A DNA stretch of 6,292 nucleotides from JALUUH01 sp964636675 (GCA_964636675.1 CAZWUO010000206.1:1-6292); one strand, 5' to 3'; shown: positions 1 to 6,249, counted from the stretch's first letter. Translations and numbers: made by a program. Notes: generated from the letters alone by a model not told the origin.

Positions 1-33
1 AGTCAGTTGCTCTACCAACTGAGCTATGCCGGC
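1..33 (-). tRNA. tRNA-Thr, 5' half only (cut by window edge)
   Basis: Read on the minus strand, this is the first 33 bases of a tRNA: acceptor strand GCCGGCA, then TA, a D-arm with stem GCTC/GAGC around loop AGTTGGTA, base 26, the 5' anticodon stem ACTGA and the CT that precedes the anticodon. The anticodon itself would begin just outside the window, so the amino acid is inferred. The D-arm plus ACTGACT stem closely resembles E. coli thrU (tRNA-Thr, UGU), and the position after birA-coaX-SPOR fits a Thr tRNA leading a Thr-Tyr-Gly-Thr cluster before tuf. That it is a tRNA is nearly certain; the Thr assignment is likely. Confidence 0.85.
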
Positions 34-43
34 GAAGAGGCAC

Positions 44-72
44 ATTCTATAGATATGCGACGCATTTCGCAA
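44..72 (-). promoter_or_regulatory. Sigma-70 promoter of the tRNA gene
   Basis: On the minus strand a -35-like TTGCGA (67-72) is separated by exactly 17 bases from a -10-like TAGAAT (44-49). The tRNA 5' end lies 11 bases past the -10. The bases after the -10 begin GTGCC, a GC-rich discriminator as found at stringently controlled stable-RNA promoters. It sits in the 61-base gap after the SPOR gene. I see no terminator between that gene and the tRNA, so read-through from the protein operon is also possible. Confidence 0.65.
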
Positions 73-94
73 GCGGGATTCAATAAATTAATGA

Positions 95-925
95 TCAGCA
101 ACTGCCTGATATAACAGTAATATTATTGAATTGTTTGATCAGGTTTTGCCATTCCAATTCAGTAAAATCTTTTCCTTTGTGAAGAGATGCCCTTAGCCAA
201 ATATCGGCGTTTACTTTATAGCGCATTTCCATTTTAGGTTTGTAACCAATCTTTTCAATTTGATCTACACGGCGTTCTGCAACGTGCTTTTTGGCAAACA
301 AACCAAGAGAAACGGAGTTTACCGGTTCGGATTTTCGCATCAAGACCACATCTTTAATGCCTTTAACCTTAAGCTCTTCGACCTTTAAACGCGACAATGC
401 ACGGCTTCTCGCCGGCGGCAAATATACCCAATAACCTAAAGCTTCTTTGGTGCTTCGATCATCGACTGTCTTAACATAGGCTCGCTCTGCGATCATTGCA
501 GACGCATCCTCCAGCGCATCCATTTTCAAAAAAGGACCAATTTCGTAACACACTAGCTCCAATCGCCAAGGCGCTTTAGCCTCATCTGCACCTATATCCT
601 GGGGGTGTATGATCTGTGATGACTCATTGCCGTGCTCAGCAGGTTGCTGACGCTGAGAATCACGCAAATCACCTGCTGGTCGACGAGCGGCATTGCTCGT
701 ATTTGCATGATCGTGCATAGGAGTTGACAACTTGTCAGGACTTCCGTGCTCCATAGGTTCATCAACTAAAGCAAGCTTTGATGTATCGCGATTATATTCA
801 TCAAAGTTAATTTCTTCATGCTGAGTATCCGCAAACATAAGAATCAGATTAGCAAGTATTAACACCCCAATTGGAATGCTCCATATTTTATTGTTTTTTA
901 TCCATTCCATTATATGTAGCTTCAC
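95..925 (-). CDS. SPOR-domain inner-membrane protein
   Basis: A bitopic inner-membrane protein with a C-terminal SPOR domain. SPOR domains bind glycan strands stripped of stem peptides, mainly at the division septum. Numbered from the GTG at 925, there is a short cytoplasmic N-terminus, one hydrophobic segment at about 14-31 (IWSIPIGVLILANLILMF), a polar low-complexity linker at about 36-118, a conserved patch CYEIGPF (126-132), and the SPOR region at about 144-235 with GYWVYLPP (164-171) and NSVSLGLF (203-210). The tail beyond the SPOR region is about 40 residues. The gene follows coaX by 10 bases, so it is probably the last gene of the birA-coaX operon, as in Pseudomonas-type genomes. The start is ambiguous: GTG at 925, or ATG at 910, which gives 271 residues and has GAGGTGA upstream. 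Its partner at the septum is not known from the sequence. Confidence 0.87.
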   Translation of the reverse strand: MKLHIMEWIKNNKIWSIPIGVLILANLILMFADTQHEEINFDEYNRDTSKLALVDEPMEHGSPDKLSTPMHDHANTSNAARRPAGDLRDSQRQQPAEHGNESSQIIHPQDIGADEAKAPWRLELVCYEIGPFLKMDALEDASAMIAERAYVKTVDDRSTKEALGYWVYLPPARSRALSRLKVEELKVKGIKDVVLMRKSEPVNSVSLGLFAKKHVAERRVDQIEKIGYKPKMEMRYKVNADIWLRASLHKGKDFTELEWQNLIKQFNNITVISGSC

Positions 926-928
926 CTC
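922..928 (-). promoter_or_regulatory. Shine-Dalgarno GAGGTGA that bears on the SPOR gene start
   Basis: On the minus strand GAGGTGA is the best ribosome-binding sequence near this gene. It contains the GTG at 923-925, so it cannot serve that codon in the usual way. It lies 11 bases before the in-frame ATG at 908-910, slightly long but workable. Either initiation is at the ATG, or the GTG is used by ribosomes arriving from coaX, whose stop is 10 bases upstream. Confidence 0.45.
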
Positions 929-935
929 TAAGTGA

Positions 936-1697
936 TCAACGGCGGACTCTAGGACTATTTTCAGTTCTCAAACTTAGGCCTTCTAAAACCAAATACGGTG
1001 ATAAAATCGTTTTTTCACTGATGAGTGCGTGCAATTTACCGGCATCTCCGCCGGTTAAAATACAGGAAACATGCGGCTCGTCTGTCCTTAGCTTCCTGAG
1101 TATTTTTTCAACTAAGGCGGATATCGCTAAGACAGGGCCTGATGCAACCGCCAATTCGGTATTGTCTGCCAATAAGCTTGCTGCCACAAACTCATTAAAT
1201 TCCATTTTAGATGTTATACGTGTATTTGCATGCAAACCCTGCCACATCGTATAAAACCCAGGCAATATTAAACCCCCTAAATGTTTCCCTGAGCTGCTAA
1301 CGGCATCGAAAGTAATCGCTGTGCCGCAACCTACGACTAAAACAGCTCCTTCAACTTGTTGATATGCCGCGATAATTGCTAGCCATCTATCGATCCCAAG
1401 CTGTTTTGGGTGAGAATATGCATTAATTACGCCATGGAATTCGGTATCCGACTCGGCAAAAACTGGTTTTAAACCATAGTGTTGCATCAAATAATCCGCA
1501 AAAAATGTCTGCGTTTGCGAACTGGCGACGCACGCAATATCGATGGAACCCAGGCCTAACTCGGGAGACGGAAAGTTTTTAAAAACAGCAGGCTGGAGAT
1601 TATTTCGGTGAATTTCACGCGCAAACCCTGTTAATTGGGTTTGCTCGCGTAAAGCCCACTTCACAACGGAATTGCCTATATCTAATAATAGTTTCAC
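936..1697 (-). CDS. coaX: Type III pantothenate kinase
   Basis: Cytoplasmic enzyme that phosphorylates pantothenate with ATP to 4'-phosphopantothenate, the first step of coenzyme A synthesis. At 253 residues it has the normal length for the family (Bvg accessory factor/CoaX, ASKHA fold). Motifs in order: N-terminal phosphate loop LDIGNS (5-10, with D6 and N9) followed by K14; LGIDRW (100-105), whose D103 is the expected catalytic aspartate; VGCGTAITFD (122-131); GKHLGGLILPG (137-147); N179-T180; and LTGGDAG (214-220). The residue before CGTA is Gly123, where many homologues carry Asp; I do not read this as inactivation. The start is GTG, overlapping the birA stop as GTGA, with no clear ribosome site just upstream, so translation is probably coupled to birA. 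Type III kinases are generally not feedback-inhibited by CoA (family knowledge). Confidence 0.96.
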   Translation of the reverse strand: MKLLLDIGNSVVKWALREQTQLTGFAREIHRNNLQPAVFKNFPSPELGLGSIDIACVASSQTQTFFADYLMQHYGLKPVFAESDTEFHGVINAYSHPKQLGIDRWLAIIAAYQQVEGAVLVVGCGTAITFDAVSSSGKHLGGLILPGFYTMWQGLHANTRITSKMEFNEFVAASLLADNTELAVASGPVLAISALVEKILRKLRTDEPHVSCILTGGDAGKLHALISEKTILSPYLVLEGLSLRTENSPRVRR

Positions 1698-2719
1698 TGG
1701 TTAATAATTGGCGCTTGTACTGGCAGTTGTATGGGTTCTTGCTGCTCGGTCGATAAGCGAATACTCACCTCTCCGGAGTGAAAGGTCTGTAGGCCTTGTG
1801 TGGTTTTAACTAATAACGCACCCCGTTTATCGATGCCACATGCCTCTCCCTGTAAAACACTCTCTTGATAATTCAACTGAATGCATTTCTGTTTAATATA
1901 ATCAAAATCTTCCCAAGCTTTTTGGTAGTATTCAAAGCCATTTTTCTCATATTCAATGAGGGTGAGCACCAACGAATTAAGTAATACAGCAGCAATTTCA
2001 TTTCTGCAAAAATTCAGCTTATGACAGGAGTTCAGATCAATCCAGGGTTGATCAATTTCGGCACCAGAATCTTGCGGCATATCTACATTAAGGCCAATGC
2101 CTAATACAATTTGCGCCGGCCCAGAAAAATCACCTGCAGTTTCTAATAAAATACCCGCCAGCTTACGTCCTTGGCAAAGCACATCGTTTGGCCATTTGAT
2201 CTTTACATCACGCAAACCTAAGGCACGTAATGACTGGGCAACCGATATGGCTGCTACAAGACTTATTCCTTCTAAGCTTCCGAGGTTTGCCTTAAAACGC
2301 CATAAAACAGACAAATATATATTCGCCGCATAGGGCGACACCCATTTTCTACCACGTCGCCCTTTTCCTTGTTGTTGATATTCTGCAAAACAAACATAGG
2401 CTTTGTTTTCTTGATGCAGAATTTGTTTGAGTAAATATTGATTGGTAGAGTCGATCTCTGAAAAAATTTCAAACTGGTCAATACATTCTTTAACGCGTGC
2501 AGACAAACCTTGAGTAATAGATTCTTGATTTAATAACTCAATAGGCCTGGCAAAACGGTAACCTTTGCCTTTTACTGCGTGAACATCGATACCGCTATTC
2601 TTAAGATGTTTGATTTGCTTCCAAACGGCGGCTCGACTCAAGCCAAGTTGCTTACCCAAAGCCTCACCCGATTGAAATTGCCCATCTGCTAGCAAGCGGG
2701 CTAATTCGACGTATTTCAC
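1694..2719 (-). CDS. birA: Bifunctional biotin-protein ligase / biotin operon repressor
   Basis: Activates biotin with ATP to biotinyl-AMP and transfers it to the lysine of the biotin carboxyl carrier protein of acetyl-CoA carboxylase. The N-terminal helix-turn-helix implies that it also represses biotin synthesis genes. Domains: winged helix at 1-60 with SGEALGKQLGLSRAAVWKQI (17-36) and KGKGYRF (50-56), very like E. coli BirA; catalytic core from about 65 to 275 with EIDSTN (88-93), biotinyl-AMP loop GKGRRGRKW (118-126), KIKWPNDV (173-180), KLAGILLE (186-193) and GIGLNV (207-212); SH3-like C-terminal domain about 280-321. Some 20 polar residues follow (322-341), making it longer than the 321-residue E. 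coli protein. The GTG at 2719 is the only start that keeps the helix-turn-helix intact: no ATG, GTG or TTG lies between it and the in-frame TAA at 2750-2752. No operator of the E. coli bio type was recognised nearby. Confidence 0.97.
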   Translation of the reverse strand: MKYVELARLLADGQFQSGEALGKQLGLSRAAVWKQIKHLKNSGIDVHAVKGKGYRFARPIELLNQESITQGLSARVKECIDQFEIFSEIDSTNQYLLKQILHQENKAYVCFAEYQQQGKGRRGRKWVSPYAANIYLSVLWRFKANLGSLEGISLVAAISVAQSLRALGLRDVKIKWPNDVLCQGRKLAGILLETAGDFSGPAQIVLGIGLNVDMPQDSGAEIDQPWIDLNSCHKLNFCRNEIAAVLLNSLVLTLIEYEKNGFEYYQKAWEDFDYIKQKCIQLNYQESVLQGEACGIDKRGALLVKTTQGLQTFHSGEVSIRLSTEQQEPIQLPVQAPIINQ

Positions 2720-2739
2720 GCTATTTCGCGATAGTGCAT
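2716..2739 (-). CDS. Possible 7-codon leader ORF overlapping the birA start
   Basis: A candidate only. ATG at 2737-2739 opens a frame encoding MHYREIA, and its TGA (2716-2718) overlaps the birA GTG start as GTGA. It has a good ribosome site, AAGGGA (2746-2751), six bases before the ATG, whereas the birA GTG itself has only a weak one. The same GTGA overlap joins birA to coaX. A ribosome finishing this short frame would be positioned to restart on birA, so it could couple birA translation to initiation here. A frame this short can arise by chance, and I know of no described equivalent. Confidence 0.25.
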   Translation of the reverse strand: MHYREIA

Positions 2740-2749
2740 CACGCTTCCC

Positions 2750-3094
2750 TTATTGCACATCAACCAAGATAATAGAAATTTGTTTTTCAGAATCAGTAGG
2801 CATTGTGACCTTGGTCTGCACCGTTTCTTTACCTGATAAACTGATTGTTATCACATGCAAGCCCCGCGTTTTATAAAAAAGATCTGCGTTGCCAGCTGCA
2901 TCGGTCTGTACATTCTGCCCATTTGTTGACGACACTATCGCCTGCGCTGAGGCTACACCCGCCTGATCAGACACATGAACTTTAACCATATAGGGTGACC
3001 ATTTGCTAGCCCCACCCCATAAACCACATCCTGAGGTCAACAGCAAAATTAACGCGAGTACCAGCCACCTGCAACATCCATTTATTCTATACAT
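2750..3094 (-). CDS. Small lipoprotein with a transthyretin-like (carboxypeptidase-regulatory-type) domain
   Basis: A 114-residue predicted lipoprotein. Residues 1-22 form a lipoprotein signal with a hydrophobic core (LVLALILLL) ending in lipobox LTSGC, lipidated cysteine C23. Residue +2 is Gly, not Asp, so the outer membrane is the expected destination. The mature part is a single beta-rich domain. The run KVHVSDQAGVASAQAIV (38-54) followed by TDAAGNADLF and the TRGLHVITISLSG region (about 76-88) follows the V-x-D-x-x-G-x-x-x-x-A-x-V ... T-D-x-x-G pattern of carboxypeptidase-regulatory or transthyretin-like sandwiches. These usually bind or present ligands and have no catalytic residues. ATG start with a modest AAGAG upstream; it ends 30 bases before birA, so it may be the first gene of that transcript. 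The specific function is unknown and I do not recognise an orthologue. Confidence 0.85.
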   Translation of the reverse strand: MYRINGCCRWLVLALILLLTSGCGLWGGASKWSPYMVKVHVSDQAGVASAQAIVSSTNGQNVQTDAAGNADLFYKTRGLHVITISLSGKETVQTKVTMPTDSEKQISIILVDVQ

Positions 3095-3191
3095 ATTTCT
3101 CTTACTAGCCCGTTATTTTAATTAATAATTTTGTGTTAGTTTGCTGGCACAATCAACGCCTCTTGCTTCTCTAATTAGCGTGTTAAAACCT

Positions 3192-3255
3192 CTGATTAAG
3201 TGAGATAATGAATTTCAATTTAACGCAGTTTACGCTCGTTTGATGACTTAATCAG
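3192..3255. repeat. Perfect 10-base inverted repeat, arms 44 bases apart
   Basis: CTGATTAAGT at 3192-3201 is the exact reverse complement of ACTTAATCAG at 3246-3255. The arms are AT-rich and the loop is 44 bases, so it is unlikely to be an intrinsic terminator. It lies about 100-160 bases upstream of the lipoprotein start, where a pair of regulator half-sites or a structured leader would be plausible. The repeat itself is seen directly; any function is inference. Confidence 0.5.
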
Positions 3256-3313
3256 GGATTTCCTAGAAAACCAAGACAATTAACAAGTGTATTCTAATTC
3301 ATTTTTATGCGTG

Positions 3314-3333
3314 CGACTAATCCGAATTAATCG
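3314..3333 (-). repeat. Small hairpin downstream of the M61 peptidase gene
   Basis: On the minus strand CGATTAAT, loop TCGG, ATTAGTCG can form an 8-base stem with one G-U pair. It begins 31 bases past the peptidase stop. The bases after it (CACGCATAAAAA) lack a U-run, so it is not a classical Rho-independent terminator. It could stabilise the transcript 3' end or be chance. Confidence 0.3.
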
Positions 3334-3364
3334 TTGCGTTATGGCATTTACAAAAAACAGATGC

Positions 3365-5182
3365 CTAAGGAGTTACTTGCTGCGTCAACCAAGTGGATCT
3401 TTGCATATTATTTTTTTCAGTTACTACGAGGTAACACGTCGTTTTTTCAGCCGCTTGAAGAGAACAGGTGAAACTTATCAATTCATCTCTGCGAAACAAA
3501 TCGATGAGAATATTATCATCAACGTTATACGCTTGCAGCTGGCGTTCAAAGTCTTCGTTGGTCACCCGCAATTTATTAAATGCAAGCAAAATATCACCTG
3601 CAGCAATGCCACACTTCTGGGCCGAACCTAAATCAAATACCTGGGTCACACGAATCCCTAAAGCATGCGCCTGAGTCCGTATTCCCAATGCAATATTAGG
3701 TGTATCCTCAGTGATAGAACTCGGCTTTCCCCCGAGATCAGTTTGCGAACACGCGACACGGTGTTTAAGGTCTAAACCAACATATTGCAACATCTCATCC
3801 AATGGCAACTCGTTAACATCATATAGATAACGCTCGAAAAATTCGTCTACAGAAACTCCGGTTACGGATTTAATAAATTTCTCTATAACACGCTCTGCTA
3901 TGCCTTGCCCATCGAGCAAAAACTTGTCCCAAAGCCCTTGCACAATATTATCAAGGCTATACTTACCTTTTGAGGCACGTCGTAAAAAAATATCGAGACA
4001 AAATGCAAACAGGGCACCCTTGGTATAATAAGATACAATGGCATTGGGAGCATTTTCATCTTGTTTATAAAACTTTGTCCATGCATCAAAACTTGATTCT
4101 GCTATTGACTGCTTAAACCGTCCGGTTTGCCGAATAACGCGGGTAATATTTTGACCCAACAAATCAAAATAACTTTCTTCCGAGATCAAACCACTACGCA
4201 CTAGCGCAAGCTCATCATAATAAGAGGTAACTCCTTCAAACCACCATAACAACTCCGTATGAATCTCGGTTGCCAACTGTAGAGGTTCGAATACCGCGGG
4301 TCGTATTCGCTTAACATTCCAAGTATGAAAATATTCATGACTGCATAAGGCTAAAAAATTACGATACTTATCGGTTACCTGTTGAGTCTCAATTCGCGGT
4401 AAGTCATTCCGGCTACAAAGCAAAGAAGTAGAGTTTCTATGCTCAAGTCCACCATAACCTTCGCCAACAATCATCACTAAAAACACATACCGATCCATTG
4501 GAGCGGGAGCACCGAAAAAATGAATGTGGTACTCACATATAACTTGTAGATCAGTGACAAGTCTCGCCACGTCCGCATTATGATGGCCGGTCAATATAAG
4601 CTCATGGGGCACTCCGCATGCACGAAAATTAACTTTATCGAAACAACCCATTTCTACCGGGCAGTCAATCAATTCGGAATAGTTGTTGGCGCGATATATT
4701 CCATGACCGAGTTCATCGATATCTAGGGCGGCAAGACCGGTGGCAATCATCCAGGGTTTGTCATTAGCGGCCTGCTGCACATCAATTTTAAGATCACAAT
4801 GTTGTTCGGCAAACCCTCTTACTTGCAGCAACACAGATGCACCATTAAAATAACCATGCGTCATATCTAAGTGCGCAGTGCGCACAGATAAATCCCAAGC
4901 ATATACTTCGTATTTGATAACTACCGAGGAATGTGTTGGAGCAAGACGCCAAGTTTGTTTATCGAGTTTTTTTACACTTATTTGCTGTGTTTGCTCAAAA
5001 GCTTTTAACCATACAATATTCTTCGCAAAATCCCGAATCATATAACTGCCGGGAATCCAGGCGGGCAATACTAACTCGTGCCCACGTTTATTCGGCACTG
5101 CAATATTGATGGTTATATGGAAAAGATGGGCTGCTTTGTTACTCGGAGTAATATGATATTTGATTTTTGGTTTGTTCATCAT
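3365..5182 (-). CDS. M61 family metallopeptidase with PDZ domain (glycyl aminopeptidase-like)
   Basis: A zinc peptidase of MEROPS family M61 (gluzincin type); the characterised member releases N-terminal Gly or Ala. Order: beta-rich N-terminal domain about 5-170 with the family signature LPAWIPGSYMIRDFA (39-53); catalytic domain with YGGLEHRNS (243-251), zinc motif HEYFH (282-286, H282, E283, H286), third ligand in WWFEG (E316), and YYTKG (385-389), whose tyrosine probably stabilises the transition state; PDZ-like domain about 498-575 including GSAQKCGIAAGDILLAFN (519-536). At 605 residues it is full length with all expected catalytic residues. There is no signal peptide or membrane segment, so it is probably cytoplasmic. 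The start is one of two adjacent ATGs (5180-5182 or 5177-5179), both with a weak ribosome site. It follows the ankyrin gene by 34 bases, so they are probably cotranscribed. The natural substrate is unknown. Confidence 0.94.
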   Translation of the reverse strand: MMNKPKIKYHITPSNKAAHLFHITINIAVPNKRGHELVLPAWIPGSYMIRDFAKNIVWLKAFEQTQQISVKKLDKQTWRLAPTHSSVVIKYEVYAWDLSVRTAHLDMTHGYFNGASVLLQVRGFAEQHCDLKIDVQQAANDKPWMIATGLAALDIDELGHGIYRANNYSELIDCPVEMGCFDKVNFRACGVPHELILTGHHNADVARLVTDLQVICEYHIHFFGAPAPMDRYVFLVMIVGEGYGGLEHRNSTSLLCSRNDLPRIETQQVTDKYRNFLALCSHEYFHTWNVKRIRPAVFEPLQLATEIHTELLWWFEGVTSYYDELALVRSGLISEESYFDLLGQNITRVIRQTGRFKQSIAESSFDAWTKFYKQDENAPNAIVSYYTKGALFAFCLDIFLRRASKGKYSLDNIVQGLWDKFLLDGQGIAERVIEKFIKSVTGVSVDEFFERYLYDVNELPLDEMLQYVGLDLKHRVACSQTDLGGKPSSITEDTPNIALGIRTQAHALGIRVTQVFDLGSAQKCGIAAGDILLAFNKLRVTNEDFERQLQAYNVDDNILIDLFRRDELISFTCSLQAAEKTTCYLVVTEKNNMQRSTWLTQQVTP

Positions 5183-5216
5183 GCTGGGCTTAGAGAGCGT
5201 TAACCATTAAATTGGA

Positions 5217-5963
5217 CTAATTTTTTAATAAATCCATAATGACAGTATTACCTATTATATCTGCTAATACGTAGGCATTATCCCCATTTTCATTGATGAC
5301 CTTTGGATTAGCACCTTTTTCTAATAGCAGTTTTACTAATGCGCCGTTGCTTTCGCTAATGGCTATAAATAACGCCGTGTAACCACTTTTGGATTTGGCA
5401 TTAATGTCCGCACCTTTCTTTAATAACAACTTAACCGTAGATACTCTACCTTTAGCTGAAGCTGCAATCAATGCAGTGTCACCAGAACCAGTCGTTGCGT
5501 TAACATCGGCACCCGCCTTGATAAGTAAGGAGACAATTTTATCATATCCCTCTTCTGCAGCCAGCATAAGCGAATTAACGTTATCATAACGTGCAAAACT
5601 CGCATTCGCATCAGCACCCTTATCGAGTAATAATTTAACGAATGAAGTATCACCGCTTCCTGCTGCGGTAATAAGTATTGGAGATCCAAATGCATTGACA
5701 CTATTAGGATTAGCACCCTTGTTAATTAATAACGTAGCAACATCCATCTTGCGATGTGTTATCGCCAAATAAACCACCGGGTCTCCGTTATCGTCTTTAG
5801 AGTCGGGGCTTAGTCCATTTTTTAGTAGTTTTTTTATTTTTTTTACTTCACCACCATCGAGAGCAATCGCTTGCGTAAGTTCATTGCCTGCAAATATTGC
5901 AGTAGAACTCAGTGCCAGTAAGACAAATAAAAAATATTGAGATGTTTGTTTGATGAAGTCCAT
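5217..5963 (-). CDS. Secreted (periplasmic) ankyrin-repeat protein
   Basis: A 248-residue protein with a Sec signal peptide: residues 1-25, with core YFLFVLLALSS, and a probable signal peptidase I cut after AIFA (A25, mature start GNELTQ). The rest is an ankyrin solenoid: a degenerate first unit about 27-57, then repeats at about 59-90, 92-122, 128-156, 160-190 and 193-222, and a C-terminal cap 226-248. Repeat hallmarks are visible, such as VKLLLKKGADINAK and GDTALIAASAKG. Ankyrin stacks bind partner proteins and have no catalysis; the partner here is unknown. Periplasmic ankyrin proteins such as Pseudomonas AnkB have been linked to catalase and peroxide resistance, but no catalase gene is present here, so that role is not claimed. 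The ATG at 5963 gives an intact signal peptide; its ribosome site is poor. It is probably the first gene of the transcript continuing into the M61 peptidase. Confidence 0.93.
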   Translation of the reverse strand: MDFIKQTSQYFLFVLLALSSTAIFAGNELTQAIALDGGEVKKIKKLLKNGLSPDSKDDNGDPVVYLAITHRKMDVATLLINKGANPNSVNAFGSPILITAAGSGDTSFVKLLLDKGADANASFARYDNVNSLMLAAEEGYDKIVSLLIKAGADVNATTGSGDTALIAASAKGRVSTVKLLLKKGADINAKSKSGYTALFIAISESNGALVKLLLEKGANPKVINENGDNAYVLADIIGNTVIMDLLKN

Positions 5964-6010
5964 TTACTAAAGTCCATTGTGCATCAAGTTCAAGATAAAT
6001 TATCCTGAAG

Positions 6011-6016
6011 AGTATA
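6011..6016 (-). promoter_or_regulatory. Candidate -10 element for the ankyrin-M61 transcript
   Basis: On the minus strand TATACT matches the sigma-70 -10 consensus at 5 of 6 positions and would place the transcript start about 40 bases before the ankyrin ATG. No recognisable -35 hexamer lies 16-18 bases upstream (the sequence there is TCAAAA-like) and no extended -10 TGn is present, so it might need an activator or be chance. Confidence 0.3.
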
Positions 6017-6072
6017 GCTTAATATAGAGAGGATTTTGATTTTCCACGATTCTCATACAGCGTCAAAATAGC

Positions 6073-6249
6073 GCGGCTTAATATTGCTAAAAGAATCGAC
6101 CTGCTCGTTCATCATATCGACAAGAATGCTAAAACCTGTTGTTACTGAGCGAATTGCTCCTAGAGCCTACGATCTAAAAACCTCAGATAAACTACAGTAA
6201 TGTGGAACGAGAACCCTAGCGACAGAACGGCCTTAGCGAATAAAGCCGC
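6073..6249. repeat. Imperfect inverted repeat of about 18 bases flanking roughly 140 bases
   Basis: GCGGCTTAATATTGCTAA (6073-6090) and the reverse complement of 6232-6249, GCGGCTTTATTCGCTAAG, share GCGGCTT at the outer end and GCTAA at the inner end, separated by 6 and 5 unlike bases. No flanking target duplication was seen. It could be the ends of a tiny mobile-like element, two sites for one regulator, or coincidence. Confidence 0.25.
6214..6239 (+). repeat. Two direct copies of CCYTAGCGA, 17 bases apart
   Basis: CCCTAGCGA (6214-6222) and CCTTAGCGA (6231-6239) match at 8 of 9 bases with a 17-base period. The right copy overlaps the right arm of the imperfect inverted repeat. The spacing is not a multiple of a helical turn (about 1.6 turns), which weakens a simple tandem-operator reading. 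Confidence 0.3.

Larger units (their letters stand above)
3095..3364. other. AT-rich intergenic gap between M61 peptidase and lipoprotein-birA cluster
   Basis: No gene is supported on either strand in these 270 bases. It must hold the 3' end of the peptidase transcript and probably a promoter for the lipoprotein-birA-coaX-SPOR cluster. The best promoter-like match on the minus strand is TTGATT (3151-3156), a 17-base gap, then CAAAAT (3128-3133): 8 of 12 consensus positions, which is weak in such AT-rich DNA. No intrinsic terminator with a clear U-tract follows the peptidase. A perfect inverted repeat and a small hairpin are listed separately. Confidence 0.5.

Noticed and set aside
871..1254. 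Plus-strand 127-codon open frame
   Set aside because: It is antisense to coaX and the SPOR start, both of which have firm motif support.
3192..3255. Integron attC site
   Set aside because: The inverted repeat lacks the GTTRRRY / RYYYAAC core sites and no cassette or integrase is nearby.
3335..3355. BirA operator half-site (TTGTAAA on the minus strand)
   Set aside because: No matching GGTTTACAA half lies at the 15-16 base spacing known for bio operators, so the resemblance is probably chance.
3343..3365. GGCAT / ATGCC inverted repeat at the M61 stop codon as a terminator
   Set aside because: The stem is only 5 bases, and the T-run (minus strand) lies in the 13-base loop, not after the stem, so it does not fit an intrinsic terminator.
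3287..3674. Plus-strand open frames of 114 and 68 codons
   Set aside because: They lie antisense to the M61 C-terminus, have no family resemblance or ribosome site, and the opposite frame is clearly a real protein.
6126..6200. 24-codon plus-strand ORF (starts MLKPVV)
   Set aside because: Balanced composition, but it has no ribosome site at a workable distance, no recognisable similarity and is too short to support.
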